Both the position numbers and the translations under genes were made by a program. The notes below the pieces were generated by a model that saw only the letters and a list, made by a program, of their open reading frames with translations, was not told the DNA's origin and ran no database searches. A stretch of DNA of 55,948 bases from Arsenicicoccus bolidensis DSM 15745 (GTDB taxonomy: Bacteria; Actinomycetota; Actinomycetes; Actinomycetales; Dermatophilaceae). The DNA is taken from contig NZ_AUFG01000025.1 in the NCBI RefSeq assembly GCF_000426385.1, positions 1-55,948 on the forward strand, read 5' to 3'. Below, in pieces: positions 32,616-41,358 of this stretch (within the stretch, counting starts at the first letter, position 1; each line of letters begins with the position of its first letter).

Positions 32616-34382
32616 CCGAGTTTGGTCATTTCGTTAGTGCGTGAGCCCGCCCCGGTGGATGGCCTTGAGGATGGCCTGCTTGTCGGCGGGGATCTGGGGC
32701 GGGAAGGTCTGGCTGGTGGCGTTGATCGCGATGGTGGCTGAGCGCAGCCGGCGGAGCTGGCGGACGACGTCGCGGATGGCCAAGCCGGTGCGGTTCTGGA
32801 CCTCGCGCGACACCGCCAGGGCGGTGAAGACGATGGTCAGGTGCGCCTCGATCGCGTCACGTTTCCTGGCGAACAGCGGCCGGGCCTTGAGGTCTGTCTT
32901 GGACATCCGGAACGAGGCCTCGACGTGCCACAGGTCGTGGTAGGAGGAGATCACCTCGCCGGCAGGCATGACCGTGGCAGGGATGTTGGTGACGTAGCCC
33001 TTCAGCCCGACCAGCCGCCGGGCTCTGGCCAGGGACGCCTCGTCGAGCACGGTGGCCCCGCCGTTCTTCTTCTTCACGAATCGTGGCGTGCGGGCGGCCT
33101 TCTCCCCGGCGATGACGGCCTTGGCCCGGTTCTCCTGCAGGGTGAGGGTCTTGTGGTCGCGCGCGGCACGCTTGGCCGAGTAGGCCCACACCGCCCGCCA
33201 GGAGGCCGCGTGCTCGTCGGGGTCCCACGAGGGCTCGGCGCGGACCTTGACATCGTTGTCGCTGTTGCGGCCGGTTCGCGGCGTGGTGGTGTCGATGACC
33301 TGCCCGTCGGTGAATGCGTCCCCGTGCCAGCGGAAGTGGGAGGCGAGGTCGATCGGGGCCTTGGTCACCCGGGAGCCGACGATGAACCGTAGGTTGGCCT
33401 CGTCGAGCTGGCACAGGTTGGTCGCCGAGAGCATCCCAGCGTCGGCGACCACGACCATGTCAGCCAGGTCGTGCCGGGCCTGGAACGCCTCGATGATCGG
33501 CACGATCGTGGAGGTCTCGACTTTGTTGCCCTCGAAGCAGCCGATCTCCAGCGGGAAGCCGTTGCGGTCGACCAGCAGCCCGACGACGATCTGCGGGTCG
33601 ACCCGGCGTTCCTTGGAGAAGCCGACCTTGCGCAGGTCGTCCTCCTTCTCGGCCTCGAAGTACAAGGTGGTGACGTCGTACATGACCAGCGAGACGTCAC
33701 CGCTGGTCACCGCCTGCTCGAAGCAGGCCGTGGCGACCTGGTCGCGGTATCCGCGTTCCCTGGCGCGGGTCAGGGTGCGCCCCATCGTCTTGTAGCTGGC
33801 AGCCTCCTGACCCAGATCGGCCAGCACCCGGGCGGCGTCCAGCAGCGAGGTCGGCTCCACGACCCGGGCCAGCACCAGGGCGGCAAACACCTCGTCCTCG
33901 AGCACGCCGAACCCCAGCTGGGCGTACACCGCGGCGAGGGCCTCGAACAGCACCCGGCTGTCCGTACCCACCACCCGCCCCGGACCGGTGCGTACCGCCA
34001 GCCCAGACGCAGGCGACGGGTTGAGCAGCACCGGCTCAGGAGCCGGCGCCACCAGCGCCGCCGAGGGCGGGCTCGGTTCCACCCCCAGCTCCAGGACGCC
34101 CTGGTCGCGGTCATCCAGCAGCTCACCGGCCCGGGCCAGCAGCACCCCGAGCTCGGCCTCGGTGTGCGCCGAACCGACGTGCTTGAGGATCCGCTGACGC
34201 CCAGCGGCGTACTCGGCGACCTGCACGGCCGTCGCCCCCGACTTCGTCCGCACCCGCCTGATGAACGCCACACCAGGAGGCTAGACGCACCCAGTTAGTG
34301 CGTGAAACTGCCCAACCCCCAGGAAATCACCACAGGTCAGCGGTCCGTCACCTCCAGATCCCGCACTACCTGTCCAAAGTCA
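32616..34382 (-). mobile_element. IS1634-family insertion sequence, apparently complete
   Basis: About 1767 bases between exact 41-bp direct repeats. The ends are related inversely: left CCGAGTTTGGTCA, right (complement) TGACTTTGGACAGG, both followed within about 10 bases by TAGTGCG. It carries one intact transposase gene, so it may still be active. It separates the iol GntR gene from the PIG-L sugar module. Confidence 0.8.
32634..34271 (-). CDS. IS1634-family transposase
   Basis: 545 residues, full length for the family (IS4-like DDE superfamily). Starts MAFIRRVRTKSGATAVQVAEY, as is usual. Candidate catalytic residues: Asp in VMYDVTTLYFE, Asp in VVVADAGML and Glu in HVEASFRMSKTDLKARP, whose spacing follows the D-D-E order. 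No stop or frameshift. Encoded on the minus strand and filling most of the element. Confidence 0.92.
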   Translation of the reverse strand: MAFIRRVRTKSGATAVQVAEYAAGRQRILKHVGSAHTEAELGVLLARAGELLDDRDQGVLELGVEPSPPSAALVAPAPEPVLLNPSPASGLAVRTGPGRVVGTDSRVLFEALAAVYAQLGFGVLEDEVFAALVLARVVEPTSLLDAARVLADLGQEAASYKTMGRTLTRARERGYRDQVATACFEQAVTSGDVSLVMYDVTTLYFEAEKEDDLRKVGFSKERRVDPQIVVGLLVDRNGFPLEIGCFEGNKVETSTIVPIIEAFQARHDLADMVVVADAGMLSATNLCQLDEANLRFIVGSRVTKAPIDLASHFRWHGDAFTDGQVIDTTTPRTGRNSDNDVKVRAEPSWDPDEHAASWRAVWAYSAKRAARDHKTLTLQENRAKAVIAGEKAARTPRFVKKKNGGATVLDEASLARARRLVGLKGYVTNIPATVMPAGEVISSYHDLWHVEASFRMSKTDLKARPLFARKRDAIEAHLTIVFTALAVSREVQNRTGLAIRDVVRQLRRLRSATIAINATSQTFPPQIPADKQAILKAIHRGGLTH

Positions 34383-34423
34383 GGGCCCCGTTGCTGAGGG
34401 TCGATGACGTCGTCTGCCACGAC
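34383..34423 (+). repeat. 41-bp direct repeat, right copy
   Basis: Identical to 32575-32615 and directly next to the right end of the IS1634-family element. Confidence 0.8.
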
Positions 34424-35085
34424 AGCGCCGCCGTTCACGAACGACAACGCCACCGCCCTCGCCGCCCTCGACACGCGGGGGGTACCCGACGACCTGCCCA
34501 GACTGCCCTATGCCGCTAGAGGCGACCCCCACCGTGGGGGAAATGCGAGGTGGACCCTATCTGCCCTGCAACGGCGGTGCCGCTGGGGCGGTATCGATGG
34601 GGTGTACCCCATCCCCCAGCACCGTGCGTCGGCGTGCGCGAGCTGGTGAGCCAAAAGCCCCTCCTCGCGACCGGTGGATTACGGAGGGCGGCGAGTTACC
34701 CGAACGGACCCCACGCGGCCCTACGGCGCGGCCTGACAGCCCGCGCGACGAACCTCGGGACACGCACCTACGCCCACCGGATGCGCGACCAGACGCAAGG
34801 CCGTGAGCGTAACCGAGAGCCCGGGCGGTAGGTGCAGCAGCCCCCCCACCGGAATGAGTGGCCGCGTACACTCTCTGAATTCGATGACTATTTGAGGTGT
34901 ACGCGACCACTTTCGAATCTAGGTCTACTGTCGATTGATTCTGTCGACACGGGTGGTGTCAACTTCAGTGGAGTCCCGTGAGCGTAGGTGGCCAATTCTC
35001 TATCGAATCAAAATTACTAGCACAGATAGAACAGCCACTAGTACAATCAGTTCGAACGCGGTGATCTCAAACATCAGGCATTGCC
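34424..35085. other. Non-coding mobile-element debris with an inverted repeat
   Basis: No gene can be supported. AGTGGCCGCGTACAC (34857-34871) and GTGTACGCGACCACT (34897-34911) form an inverted repeat with one mismatch around a 25-base AT-rich loop, reminiscent of a transposon end or a recombination site. DNA after about 34860 is visibly richer in A and T than the island. Confidence 0.45.
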
Positions 35086-35406
35086 CCTATCGTGGCGTTC
35101 GGGCCGGCGGTCCGCAAGGTGATCTACACGACGAACTCGATCGAGTCGTTGAACCACCAGCTGCGCAAGATCATCAAGACCCGCGGCCACTTCCCCTCCG
35201 ACACGGCCGTCATCAAGTTGTTGTAGCTGGCCATCCGCAACATCGAGGACCGCCGAGCCCGAGAACGCGCCAAGGAAGCCGGCAAACCCCGCGACCAACG
35301 CAAAGCCAGCGGCCGCCTCGTCGAAGGATCCACCGTCCACGACTGGAAAGCCGCCCCGGGCGAGCTCGCCCTCATCTACCCCGGCCGCTTCACCGCCCAC
35401 CTCTAA
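35086..35406 (+). pseudogene. IS256-family transposase, C-terminal remnant
   Basis: The frame reads [45 protein letters not shown] and GRLVEG...W, the conserved C-terminus of IS256 transposases, up to TAA at 35404. A stop (TAG, 35224-35226) interrupts it where the family has Tyr, and the N-terminal two-thirds are missing. Inactive. Whether it derives from the same element as 1-309 cannot be judged. Confidence 0.88.
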
Positions 35407-35445
35407 ACCCATTGAGAACCATTCCATTTACACAGACAAATTGAC

Positions 35446-35893
35446 AGGCTCCGCGACACGACCGGGGTCATCTTCCACGCCGACCTCGGCTGCCAGTACA
35501 CCTCAGACCAGTTGGACCGTGCCGGGGTCAGCCCCGGGTTTGGTTGACCTGTCAACCAAACCCGGGCAGACCCTTCCGCACGCTGCTTGACATAGGGGAC
35601 TCAACGCCCTGACGGAGTGCATCAACGGCCTGTACAAGACCGAGTGGATCCGCACGACGATCTTCCACGCCGGGCCGTACAAGACCGTTGGCAACGTCGA
35701 GTATGCCACCGCCGGATGGGTCAGCTGTTACAACCACCGGCGCCTGCGCAGCGCGCTGGGCTACGTTCCCCCGACCGAGTACGAGATCGCCCACTACGCT
35801 GCCCTCAACCCCGAGCCGCAGCCCGCATGCGAGCGGCAAAGACATCAGGCGGTTCACCCACCTTGCCGTCAGCACGCTGAAGTGACCCGGTGA
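35446..35893 (+). pseudogene. IS3-family transposase OrfB, C-terminal remnant
   Basis: Integrase-core pieces are visible: GVIFHADLGCQYTSDQL, then after an interruption CINGLYKTEWIRT, VEYATAGWVSCYNHRRL and SALGYVPPTEYEIAHYAAL, ending LNPEPQPA. A 34-base perfect hairpin at 35533-35566 and adjacent bases break the frame where the family reads SMGSVGDSYDNA-like residues. Non-functional. Confidence 0.85.
35533..35566. repeat. 16-bp perfect inverted repeat inside the IS3 remnant
   Basis: CCCGGGTTTGGTTGAC, 2 bases, then GTCAACCAAACCCGGG. It lies within the broken transposase and is not part of the IS3 coding pattern, so it is probably a later insertion such as a miniature element end or a hairpin of another origin. 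Confidence 0.75.
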
Positions 35894-35924
35894 GGCATGG
35901 GCACAATCGAGGAACTTTGGCGGG

Positions 35925-36077
35925 CTACTGCGTGAAGAAATATCCAACCAGCATCAAGCTCGTGTATAGCATCGAAGCCAACACCGGCCATACTGACCAC
36001 TTGTCGTTGCTCCAGGAGATCACCGCCTTGAACATGACCATAATCCCAAGGGCGGCCAAGACTAGGAAAACCCCCAT
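35925..36077 (-). CDS. Small membrane protein, unknown
   Basis: 50 residues from ATG 36077, two bases after the stop of the upstream 86-codon gene. Two hydrophobic segments (MGVFLVLAALGIMVMFKAVI and VLASMLYTSLMLVGYFF) joined by SWSNDKWSVWP. No family recognised. The tight spacing to a hydrophobic Gly/Ala-rich partner recalls bacteriocin-immunity or toxin-immunity pairs, but nothing proves it. Lower GC than surrounding genes suggests acquisition. Confidence 0.45.
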   Translation of the reverse strand: MGVFLVLAALGIMVMFKAVISWSNDKWSVWPVLASMLYTSLMLVGYFFTQ

Positions 36078-36079
36078 GT

Positions 36080-36340
36080 CTAGTCGTATCCTCCTGTGCT
36101 CTTGCCAAACTTTCCGACCGCGCGGCCTATGAAACCCGCAGCCGCACCGCTTGCGCATGACAAGGCGAAGTCTCCTCCCGATGTTCTTTCTCCATCGATG
36201 TAGTTGCCAATTCCTTCCGCGGCTACTCCTGCGATGCACCCTCCTGCGAGAGCAACGCCTAAGCCCACGGGTCCAGCCTTTGAGACCAATCCCAGACCCG
36301 TCAACCAGGGTAAACGAAGAATCACCCACATGGACCTCAC
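36080..36340 (-). CDS. Gly/Ala-rich hydrophobic small protein, unknown
   Basis: 86 residues from GTG 36340 (an ATG lies at 36331). The central part (SKAGPVGLGVALAGGCIAGV) is Gly/Ala-rich and hydrophobic, followed by a charged stretch (GNYIDGERTSGGDF) and another Gly/Ala segment ending FGKSTGGYD. The composition recalls bacteriocins or hydrophobic pre-toxin regions of polymorphic toxins. It may be a stand-alone gene or a fragment. Paired with a 50-residue membrane protein downstream. Confidence 0.4.
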   Translation of the reverse strand: MRSMWVILRLPWLTGLGLVSKAGPVGLGVALAGGCIAGVAAEGIGNYIDGERTSGGDFALSCASGAAAGFIGRAVGKFGKSTGGYD

Positions 36341-36386
36341 CCCCCGTGGCGGTCACGACAGCTACCGCCGTCCGTGGACGGCCCCT

Positions 36387-36545
36387 TCACTGCCCCAGGC
36401 GGCGCAGCGCGTATCCGACGCCTTGAGCGGTCATCCCGACGGTTCGCCCCATCTCCGCTTTCGTCTGGCCCTGCTCCCACAGCTCCAGGATCTGCGCGTC
36501 TCGACCGGCTCTGGCGGCGGCCGCCTCGACGTGATGCTGCTCCAT
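36387..36545 (-). CDS. Small helix-turn-helix protein
   Basis: 52 residues from ATG 36545. RDAQILELWEQGQTKAEMGRTVGMTAQGVGYALRRLG is a clear helix-turn-helix of the resolvase/sigma region 4 kind. Upstream in the same frame a CDACL cysteine pair follows a stop (TAG), so the gene may once have been longer with a zinc-binding start. Function unknown; phage- or plasmid-type context. Confidence 0.5.
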   Translation of the reverse strand: MEQHHVEAAAARAGRDAQILELWEQGQTKAEMGRTVGMTAQGVGYALRRLGQ

Positions 36546-36683
36546 AGCCTTACGGCCAGCCTCCGACAGACACGCGTCGCACTACACGCGCGCCCGGCGC
36601 CCGACGGGCCGGCGCAGCGTCGCGGGTGAACGCAGAGATTCCTCGTCACGGGCGGCGCTAGCCGCCTGACGGTCTCGGGCCGC

Positions 36684-37242
36684 CTATAGCCGCCACCCTG
36701 GCGTACCAACCCTCTCCCGCGCGCTCACGGACATCGCTTCGCGCACGCCGGCCGACGTCAAACCGGCGCCGAGAGGCAGCCCGTGACGGAGCTTGTACTC
36801 CCGCGCGGTCAACTGGTGCGCGACCTGCACGTGGTAGCCGAGCGCAGCGCGCCGCAGACCGCACTCGAGGCACAGGGCGGCGTCGCCATCATCGTCCAGG
36901 AGACCGTATCGGCCGTGGCCAGACGGCGACCCGGGCGCCGGTTGATCATCCGTCAGGCCGCGACCGCGGCGCTTGCGCGAGTAGTGCAGCCGGCACAGGC
37001 CCGCCAGCGGCGTGCGTTCCCTCGCACCCGGGCACCGTGCACGAGGTGGCGTGCCGCCCATCGGTGATCTGCCGGGTCTGCTCGGCCGGGAGCTCCACAT
37101 AGTGCCGCAACGCGTTCCGGACGACGACGCTCCCAGAGACGCCGTCACGGGTGCCGATGGCGGCGATCGCGGCCCACAAGTCATCCGGCACCACGACCGG
37201 GCGCTGCCTGCCGATGCGTTTGGCACCTGCGTGATCACCCAT
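36684..37242 (-). pseudogene. RHH-zinc finger-MucR-like regulator, split by a frameshift
   Basis: The frame from ATG 37242 encodes a ribbon-helix-helix-like part (VVVPDDLWAAIAAIGTRDGV) then CTVPGCEGTHAAG, and stops at 36946. One base out of frame the sequence continues LCRLHYSRKRRGRG, the second half of the same C-x4-C...C-x2-H zinc motif. It then runs through a MucR/Ros-like domain (CLECGLRRAALGYHVQVAHQLTAREYKLRHGLP) to a stop at 36684. The total of 559 bases is 186 codons plus one base, as expected for a single-base insertion in the G-run near 36995-37020. Could be a decayed gene, a programmed shift or a sequence error. Confidence 0.6.
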
Positions 37243-37594
37243 CAATCCGCACGTCGCGCACGGAGCGGATCTGCACGCCCGGCACCTCGTGCACCGCCCG
37301 CGCCACCACCATCCGCCACCAGCGGGCCGGCACGGGCCGCTCGAACTGCAGCGACTCGACCAGGTCGCTCCACTCGGGGTCGGCCTCGTCGTAGATGGCC
37401 AGCCCCGGGTCACGAGCGCTGCGCAGCTCGTCGACGACCCGGCCGACGGCACGGGCGGTGTAGTCCTCCAAGGTTTCGACCTCGGCAGCAACGCTGCCGG
37501 GCACGGGTGTGTCCCCGCCAATCCATCGCCACACTGTGCGGGGGCTACGGCGCAATAGTCGATGCCATCCACCTCCGACGCGAACCGGACGCAT
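37235..37594 (-). CDS. Helix-turn-helix protein of phage/plasmid type
   Basis: 119 residues if started at ATG 37594; the open frame reaches 37651. RLLRRSPRTVWRWIGGDTPVPG is a helix-turn-helix of the kind found in mycobacteriophage-type regulators. It is followed by a helical EDYTARAVGRVVDELRSARDPG and a C-terminal WWRMVVARAVHEVPGVQIR segment that occurs in the same family. It overlaps the start of the downstream RHH/MucR gene by eight bases, suggesting one transcript. Role unknown. Confidence 0.55.
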   Translation of the reverse strand: MRPVRVGGGWHRLLRRSPRTVWRWIGGDTPVPGSVAAEVETLEDYTARAVGRVVDELRSARDPGLAIYDEADPEWSDLVESLQFERPVPARWWRMVVARAVHEVPGVQIRSVRDVRIDG

Positions 37595-37686
37595 GCCTAC
37601 TTGCCTGCTCGTTGTAGCGTCCAGACCCTGCTGGTCGTAGCGCAGGAGCACCCACCGATCGGTGGGTGCCCCTGCACCACAAACGA

Positions 37687-40527
37687 CTACCGGCCGGACC
37701 GAGAGGGCGTCACGGACGACGACAGGGTGGTCTCACCCGGGCCGTCCCAGCCCACGAGCGCGGTCGGCGTGCCGACAGCCGGGCGCGTGACCGGCACCCG
37801 CACCGCGAGCGTCCCGCGACCGGGCACCTCGACGGTCCGGCGGCCGAGCACGCCAGAGGCGTCCATCAGCGAGACGTGGGCCACGCCGGCGCGCGCCGCA
37901 CGCACGGTGACCACGGCCTCGCCATACGCCGGTCGCACCGACTCGATCCAGCCACCGGTGCGCAGGGTCGCCGACGGACCACCCGCGAGGGCGACGTTGT
38001 CGACGACGGCCTGGGCCACGGACTGCGGCGAGTCGAGCGAGGACAGCGCCTCGAGCGGGATCACCGGCTCCTTGGGCGTGGTCGAGCGACCGGCCGGCGG
38101 CACGTAGCCGTCGAGCCGGACCTGGCCCCAGCGGTAGGGGTCGCCCTGCACGCCGCCCCAGACGGACCAGCCGATGCGGGTCTGACCGGTCTTGTCCTGC
38201 GTGTCCGAGTCGTAAGGAAGGACGTTGAGCCCCAGGCGCGCCGGGTCGATCGCGGACGGCAGCTCGCTCATCGGGATGGCGACCTCCGCGGTGTAGCCGG
38301 TGTAGGGCTCGTTGACCTTGACGGACCACGTCATCCCGGGAGCCGTCGAGGCAGCCGGGCCCTGGTGGTTGTCGGCGTCGCGCAGACCGCACGCCGGCCC
38401 CTCCGCGGTGAACGGCAGGATCGCCGCCTTGAAGGTCGTCGACGTGTTCTCCGAGGTGCCGCGCGGGTCGATCGCGATCTCCAGGGAGTCGGTGCGCCAG
38501 TGGCGCTTGCAGTCGTTGGTCGCGAGCGCCGTGCCCTTGGTGTCGTCCACGACCTTGGCCGCGACGTAGAGCGTGTCGGCGTCCCAGCTCACCCAGGCCT
38601 GGCCGGAGCAGTCGGCGGCCGAGTCGCAGGCCGTGCCCTCCCACACGCGCGAGATGTCCAGGGCCGGTCCGCCGTACTCACCCGGCGTGACGACGCCGTC
38701 GAGGGTGGGCCTGGCCTTGGCCGCGACGGTCTGCGGGACGAGCTCGAGCGCCTGCGGGGTGCTGGCCGTGCCCGTCGAGCTGGTCGTCTCGAGGGTGTAG
38801 GCGTAGTCGCCTCCGGGCGCGCCCGTCTTGAGGGTCGCGTCGGTGTTGGTCACGGTGAAGGTGACCGTGGCGCTGGCCCCGGGTGCGAGCGGCCCGTAGG
38901 CCCGGCCGGCCGGGGCGACGGAGAAGCCTGCCGGGGGCTTGAGGGTCACCTGGCCGGACTGGGTGCTGCTGGAGGAGTTGGTGACCACGACCGGTATGTC
39001 GCGCCGCCCGCCGCTGGCCACGGTGAGCACAGGGGCGACGGTGCCGCTCAGCTGGGGCACCTGGGCCTCGCGGGTCCAGGCCTCGAACTGGTCGACCTGG
39101 GGCAGCCACTGCTGGTGGGCGGTGACGGCCGGGGCGACGAGGATCGAGCGGTCGACGTAGCCGCTGCCCTGGGCCGACGTGAGGCGCACCGCGAGGCGCG
39201 AGCGCGCGCCCGTGGCCGCACCGCTCGGCGCGGTCAGGGTGAAGCGCACCTGCACCGACCTACCGGCCGCCACGCGGGCCGGCACGGTGCCGGCCTGCAC
39301 CGCCCACCCGGCCGGGAGGACCGGTTGCGCCCGCAGACCCGTGAGGGCCTGCTTGGCCGGAGCGGTCACCGTCAGCGTGCCGGTGACCCGGCCGCCGGGC
39401 TGGATGTCGGCCTGGTCGGTGGTGAGGATGGCGCCGGTGCCGAGCGGCAGGGCGCCGGCGGGACGGGTGAGCGCCCCGGCGATGGCGCCGTCGGCGGCCG
39501 TCGCGGCGGCGGACCCCGGCTCGGGGATCGGCACCCGCGACTCGATCTGCGTCATGGTGTCGCAGCCGATCTTGGTCGGGTCGGTCGGCACGTCGGGGAA
39601 GCCGCCCCAGCCCTGGGTGACGTACTGCCGCTGGGCCTCGCGCTCCACGGCGGCCCAGGTGCGGCCGTCGGGGGCGCGCTCGCCGCCCCACACGCCGTAG
39701 ACGTCACGCGTCGCGTCCCGCGGCGCCAGCGTCGAGCCGCAGGTCGGGCCGGTGGACGAGGTGCCGGCGAAGGATCGGGTCAGCAGCCGCGAAGGCGCCC
39801 ACGGCTTGAGCCCCTCCTTGGTGATCTGCTCGGGGAAGCGGCCGGGGTCGCCCGCGGCGCGGTAGGCCTCGACGGCGAGGCGCGCGGCCTCCTGATGGTT
39901 GCCGTGGTTGCCCGGCGACGGTGCCGGGTCCATGGTCATCAGCACCTCGGGCCGGGTCTGGCGGATCACCCGGACGGTCCGGGCCAGGGTGTCGTCGTGC
40001 CCCCACACCTTGGCGGTGAGCGGCTCGGAGACGGTGTAGTAGAAGTCGACCTTGTCCAGGTTGTAGATGTTGGTGATGCCGGCCTTGCCGACGGCCTTGC
40101 GCTCCTCGGCCTCGCGCAGGAGCCCGAGCGCCGGGCCCTCCTCGGGTCCGGCGGCGTTGCCGCCACCCTCCCCGCGCGTGACGGTGACCACGCCGCTCTT
40201 CACGCCATACCGCTGGCGCCAGAGCCCGAGCGTGGACAGGGTGCCGGCCTCGTCGTCGGGGTGGGCCCCGACGTAGAGGAGGCCGAGGTCCACCGGGGCG
40301 CCGATGGACGTGTCCCGGACCTGCTGGCCGGGGCCGCGGGCGAAGGCCTGGAGGCTGCCGTTGCGAGCGTCGGAGCGAGCGTCGGAGCGAGCGTCAGCGT
40401 GGTCGTCCGAGGGGGCGGCGACCGCGCTGCCGATGGCCGTGGTGCCGGCCGTGAGGGCTGCCGTGACGGCGGCCAGGGCGGTGAGTGCGGCGCGTCCTCG
40501 TCGACGTCCCGCGGGATGTGGTGCCAT
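37687..40527 (-). CDS. Secreted multidomain PIG-L family deacetylase
   Basis: 946 residues, several times longer than a plain PIG-L enzyme. The signal peptide (about residues 1-38) is followed by a charged repeat DARSDARSDAR. The PIG-L domain has the zinc motif AHPDDE at 88-93 and GNHGNHQEAARLA with the second His. Two Ig-like NEW3-type regions (about 375-640, with VVVTNSSSS and VTNTDA) follow, then a family 9 carbohydrate-binding-like domain (about 650-850, WVSWDADTLYVAAKV, DSLEIAIDPRG). It probably deacetylates N-acetylated sugars on an extracellular glycan or glycoconjugate. It is last in the ABC importer operon, 30 bases after the permease stop. Confidence 0.85.
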   Translation of the reverse strand: MAPHPAGRRRGRAALTALAAVTAALTAGTTAIGSAVAAPSDDHADARSDARSDARNGSLQAFARGPGQQVRDTSIGAPVDLGLLYVGAHPDDEAGTLSTLGLWRQRYGVKSGVVTVTRGEGGGNAAGPEEGPALGLLREAEERKAVGKAGITNIYNLDKVDFYYTVSEPLTAKVWGHDDTLARTVRVIRQTRPEVLMTMDPAPSPGNHGNHQEAARLAVEAYRAAGDPGRFPEQITKEGLKPWAPSRLLTRSFAGTSSTGPTCGSTLAPRDATRDVYGVWGGERAPDGRTWAAVEREAQRQYVTQGWGGFPDVPTDPTKIGCDTMTQIESRVPIPEPGSAAATAADGAIAGALTRPAGALPLGTGAILTTDQADIQPGGRVTGTLTVTAPAKQALTGLRAQPVLPAGWAVQAGTVPARVAAGRSVQVRFTLTAPSGAATGARSRLAVRLTSAQGSGYVDRSILVAPAVTAHQQWLPQVDQFEAWTREAQVPQLSGTVAPVLTVASGGRRDIPVVVTNSSSSTQSGQVTLKPPAGFSVAPAGRAYGPLAPGASATVTFTVTNTDATLKTGAPGGDYAYTLETTSSTGTASTPQALELVPQTVAAKARPTLDGVVTPGEYGGPALDISRVWEGTACDSAADCSGQAWVSWDADTLYVAAKVVDDTKGTALATNDCKRHWRTDSLEIAIDPRGTSENTSTTFKAAILPFTAEGPACGLRDADNHQGPAASTAPGMTWSVKVNEPYTGYTAEVAIPMSELPSAIDPARLGLNVLPYDSDTQDKTGQTRIGWSVWGGVQGDPYRWGQVRLDGYVPPAGRSTTPKEPVIPLEALSSLDSPQSVAQAVVDNVALAGGPSATLRTGGWIESVRPAYGEAVVTVRAARAGVAHVSLMDASGVLGRRTVEVPGRGTLAVRVPVTRPAVGTPTALVGWDGPGETTLSSSVTPSRSGR

Positions 40528-40557
40528 GCCGTGCTCCTTCTGGGGGTTGGAGCCGGA

Positions 40558-41358
40558 CTACTCGCGGACGGCGCCCTCGAGCATCCCGGCGATGAAGTGG
40601 CGTTGCAGGAAGAGGTAGGCGATGACCACCGGCAGCGCGACGAGCACGGCACCGGCGGCGAGCAGGGTGAAGCCCTGGGTGTACTGGCCCTGGAAGAACG
40701 CGAGGCCGAGCGGCGCGGTGCGCAGCCCGTCGTCGGTGACCATGACCAGCGGGATGAGGAACTCGTTCCACGTCCACATGAAGCTGAGGACGAGCAGGGT
40801 GGTGATGGCGGGTCGGGCCAGGGGCACGAGGACCTGCCACAGGATCCGCCAGGTCGAGGCGCCGTCGAGGCGCGCGGCCTCCACGATGGAGCGGCTCGAG
40901 GAGCGGAAGTAGGTGCGCAGCCAGAAGGTCCCGAAGGCCACCGACTGCGCGATCTGCGGCAGCACGATCGCCCAGATCGTGTCGGTCAGGCCCAGGCTGC
41001 GCAGGTCGAAGTAGAGCGGGACCACGATCGCCTCGGCGGGCATCATGATGCCGAGCAGGAAGACGTAGAAGAGCACCGTCGACCCGCGGAACCGCATGGC
41101 GCCCAGGGCATAGCCGGACATGATCGACAGCAGCGTGGCCACCACCACGACGATCAGCGAGACCAGCAGCGAGGTGCGCATGTATGTCGCGAAGTGCCCC
41201 ACGTCCCAGGCGGTGACGAAGTTGGCGGGCCCGCCGGGAGCGCCCTCGTCATGGCCGAACGCCGCCACGACGATGGTGAGGATGGGATAGAGGGCGAACA
41301 GCGAGAACAGCCCCAGGATGACGTAGTTGGCGATCTGCTCGCCGCGGGAGATCCTCAT
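40558..41358 (-). CDS. Carbohydrate ABC transporter permease (MalG-like)
   Basis: 266 residues, six membrane helices. The EAA loop that contacts the ATPase is EAARLDGASTWRILWQVLVPL. With its MalF-like partner it forms the channel of a carbohydrate-uptake-1 importer for an oligosaccharide or amino sugar. It overlaps the partner's stop by four bases. No dedicated ATPase gene is in the window, so it likely uses a shared MsiK-type ATPase encoded elsewhere. Confidence 0.92.
   Translation of the reverse strand: MRISRGEQIANYVILGLFSLFALYPILTIVVAAFGHDEGAPGGPANFVTAWDVGHFATYMRTSLLVSLIVVVVATLLSIMSGYALGAMRFRGSTVLFYVFLLGIMMPAEAIVVPLYFDLRSLGLTDTIWAIVLPQIAQSVAFGTFWLRTYFRSSSRSIVEAARLDGASTWRILWQVLVPLARPAITTLLVLSFMWTWNEFLIPLVMVTDDGLRTAPLGLAFFQGQYTQGFTLLAAGAVLVALPVVIAYLFLQRHFIAGMLEGAVRE

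Noticed and set aside
31922-32640. HicAB toxin-antitoxin system
   Set aside because: Only a HicB-like protein is visible. No hicA-sized double-stranded-RNA-binding protein lies on either side.
32575-34423. 41-bp direct repeats as phage attL/attR sites
   Set aside because: Only one IS with its own transposase lies between them and no integrase is present. Long duplications are a known feature of IS1634-type elements.
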